DNA from: Synechococcales cyanobacterium PMM_0073
GTDB lineage: Bacteria; Cyanobacteriota; Cyanobacteriia; Elainellales; Elainellaceae
Direction: 5' to 3'
Length of the DNA stretch: 7,202 nucleotides
Assembly: GCA_949127695.1 (NCBI GenBank)
Contig: CASBQH010000491.1
Span: forward strand, 1-7,202
This document shows, piece by piece, positions 6,531 through 7,202 of the stretch; position 1 is the stretch's first letter; every line of letters begins with the position of its first letter. The notes under the pieces were generated by a model, which made no database searches, had not been told where the DNA came from, and worked only from the letters and a program-made list of their open reading frames with translations. A program made the position numbers and the translations under genes.

Positions 6531-6591
6531 AAACTGATCGCAGGCGGCAGCGGCTTCCAGCGTCCGTTCGAGCTAGTCACCCTGCGGCTAC
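6525..6591 (+). pseudogene. Inverted relic fragment of a second peroxiredoxin-like gene
   Basis: Read on the plus strand, 6528-6590 encodes KLIAGGSGFQRPFELVTLRL, closely matching KLAGGSGFQRPFELATLRL at residues 176-194 of the intact gene on the minus strand. At DNA level 6538-6591 matches the reverse complement of 5814-5867 at 49 of 54 positions, including a run of 31 identical bases. Three of the five changes are silent third- or first-position changes (TTT/TTC, TTG/CTA) and the other two make one Ala-to-Val change; one extra codon (ATC) lies just before the match. This pattern suggests that the fragment comes from a once-functional related copy, not a fresh duplication. Matching stops at about 6591, inside the end of the permease gene, whose TAG (6590-6588) lies within the fragment. 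No start, no other part of the gene: non-functional as a protein. Confidence 0.8.
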
Positions 6592-7202
6592 TGCTTAGAC
6601 TGAGCCAGCAGTCCATGCTTAGGAGCAAAAATCATTGCAACCACGAACAGCAGCGTCTGCAACACCACAATGCAGCCCCCGGTTGCTCCATCAATGTGAT
6701 AGCTAATATAGGTGCCCATGACGCTAGAAAACATGCCTGAAGCCATCGCAATCCAGATCATATGATCAAAGCGATCGCTGAGCAGATAGGCAGTTGCCCC
6801 CGGCGTCACTAGCATAGCTACAACTAAAATGATGCCAACCGTTTGGAGTCCGGCAACTGCTGTGAGCGACAACAGAGACAGCAAAACATAATAAAGCAGC
6901 GTTGTGTTTAAGCCAATGGAGCGAGCGTGAGTTGAATCAAAGCAAAATAGAACTAAATCTTTGCGAAGAACAGCGAGCGTGACCAATGTAATGCCGCTGA
7001 TAATTATAGTCTGAACAATATCGGCATCTGAAATGCCCAAGACATTGCCAAACAGAATATGCGTCAGATCAATCGAGCTTTTGACTTTAGAAATTAAGAC
7101 GAGTCCCAGAGCAAAAAAGCCGGTAAATACTAAACCAATTACCGTATCTTCTTTGACCCGCGTCTTGTCCTTGACAAATCCAATCGCCATCACAGAGCCT
7201 AC
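6588..7202 (-). CDS. Metal (Mn/Zn/Fe-type) ABC transporter permease, 5' end outside window
   Basis: The frame is open to the right edge (V-G-S before the first internal start-like codons), so the true start lies outside; 204 residues remain of a family usually about 280-290 long. It belongs to the ABC-3 permease family (MntB/SitC/SitD/ZnuB). Family-typical blocks in window numbering are KEDTVIGLVFTGFFALGL (17-34), DLTHILFGNVLGIS (45-58), HARSIGLNT (92-100), the VGIILVVAMLVTPGATAYLL segment (122-141) and the C-terminal APKHGLLA (193-200). About five hydrophobic membrane segments are visible. The HILFGNVLGIS block recalls manganese/iron members more than zinc ones, so an MntB-like manganese permease is my preferred reading, but substrate is not proven. 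It would work with an ATPase and a binding protein, not present here. Stop TAG lies within the relic repeat just downstream. No regulator site is visible. Confidence 0.92.
   Translation of the reverse strand, partial: VGSVMAIGFVKDKTRVKEDTVIGLVFTGFFALGLVLISKVKSSIDLTHILFGNVLGISDADIVQTIIISGITLVTLAVLRKDLVLFCFDSTHARSIGLNTTLLYYVLLSLLSLTAVAGLQTVGIILVVAMLVTPGATAYLLSDRFDHMIWIAMASGMFSSVMGTYISYHIDGATGGCIVVLQTLLFVVAMIFAPKHGLLAQSKQ
6771..6778. other. HIP1 palindrome GCGATCGC
   Basis: One exact copy of the octamer that is highly over-represented in many cyanobacterial genomes, inside the permease gene. It supports the taxonomic reading; a single copy in 7.2 kb is not strong enrichment. Confidence 0.7.

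Noticed and set aside
6519..6740. 73-codon plus-strand open frame including the relic peptide
   Set aside because: Only the first 24 or so codons match the peroxiredoxin-like family; the rest is antisense to the permease, and the start is a TTG without a ribosome binding site. Treated as a gene relic.

Overview
The window looks like cyanobacterial chromosomal DNA. The reasons are a two-partner-secretion exoprotein of the type common in filamentous cyanobacteria, a bacterial dynamin-like GTPase resembling the Nostoc BDLP family, a peroxiredoxin-fold protein whose sequence style I know mainly from cyanobacteria, a Mn/Zn-type ABC permease, and one exact copy of the cyanobacterial HIP1 octamer (GCGATCGC). 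Genus cannot be assigned from the sequence alone.

Layout. Positions 1-2891, minus strand, hold a probable two-gene surface/secretion operon. Its first gene encodes a 494-residue mosaic protein with a PPC-like N-terminal domain, a PGTN-repeat linker, a middle region I do not recognise and a degenerate RTX-like C-terminal domain. Its stop codon overlaps the start of a Sec-exported filamentous-haemagglutinin-type exoprotein, whose first 470 residues are in the window and which runs off the left edge. Positions 2892-3320 are a divergent intergenic region with a 15-bp tandem repeat next to the minus-strand gene and a perfect 10-bp inverted repeat next to the plus-strand gene. Positions 3321-5447, plus strand, encode the dynamin-like GTPase. 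Positions 5448-5619 separate convergent genes and contain two consecutive strong stem-loops. Positions 5620-6396, minus strand, encode the peroxiredoxin-fold protein. Positions 6397-6587 are intergenic and contain an inverted fragment of a second copy of that gene. Positions 6588-7202, minus strand, hold the C-terminal part of a metal ABC-transporter permease that runs off the right edge.

How the parts relate. The two leftmost genes are very likely co-translated and both act outside the cytoplasm, possibly by different export routes: TPS for one, and perhaps a type I route for the RTX-like protein, which has no Sec signal. The dynamin-like gene appears to be an independent unit. The peroxiredoxin-like and permease genes share a strand, but about 190 bp including the relic fragment lie between them, so an operon is uncertain.

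I see no clear new multi-gene defence or mobile system. The least expected items are the inverted 54-bp relic of the peroxiredoxin-like gene, the overlapping mosaic-RTX/TPS gene pair, and the paired stem-loops in the convergent gap.
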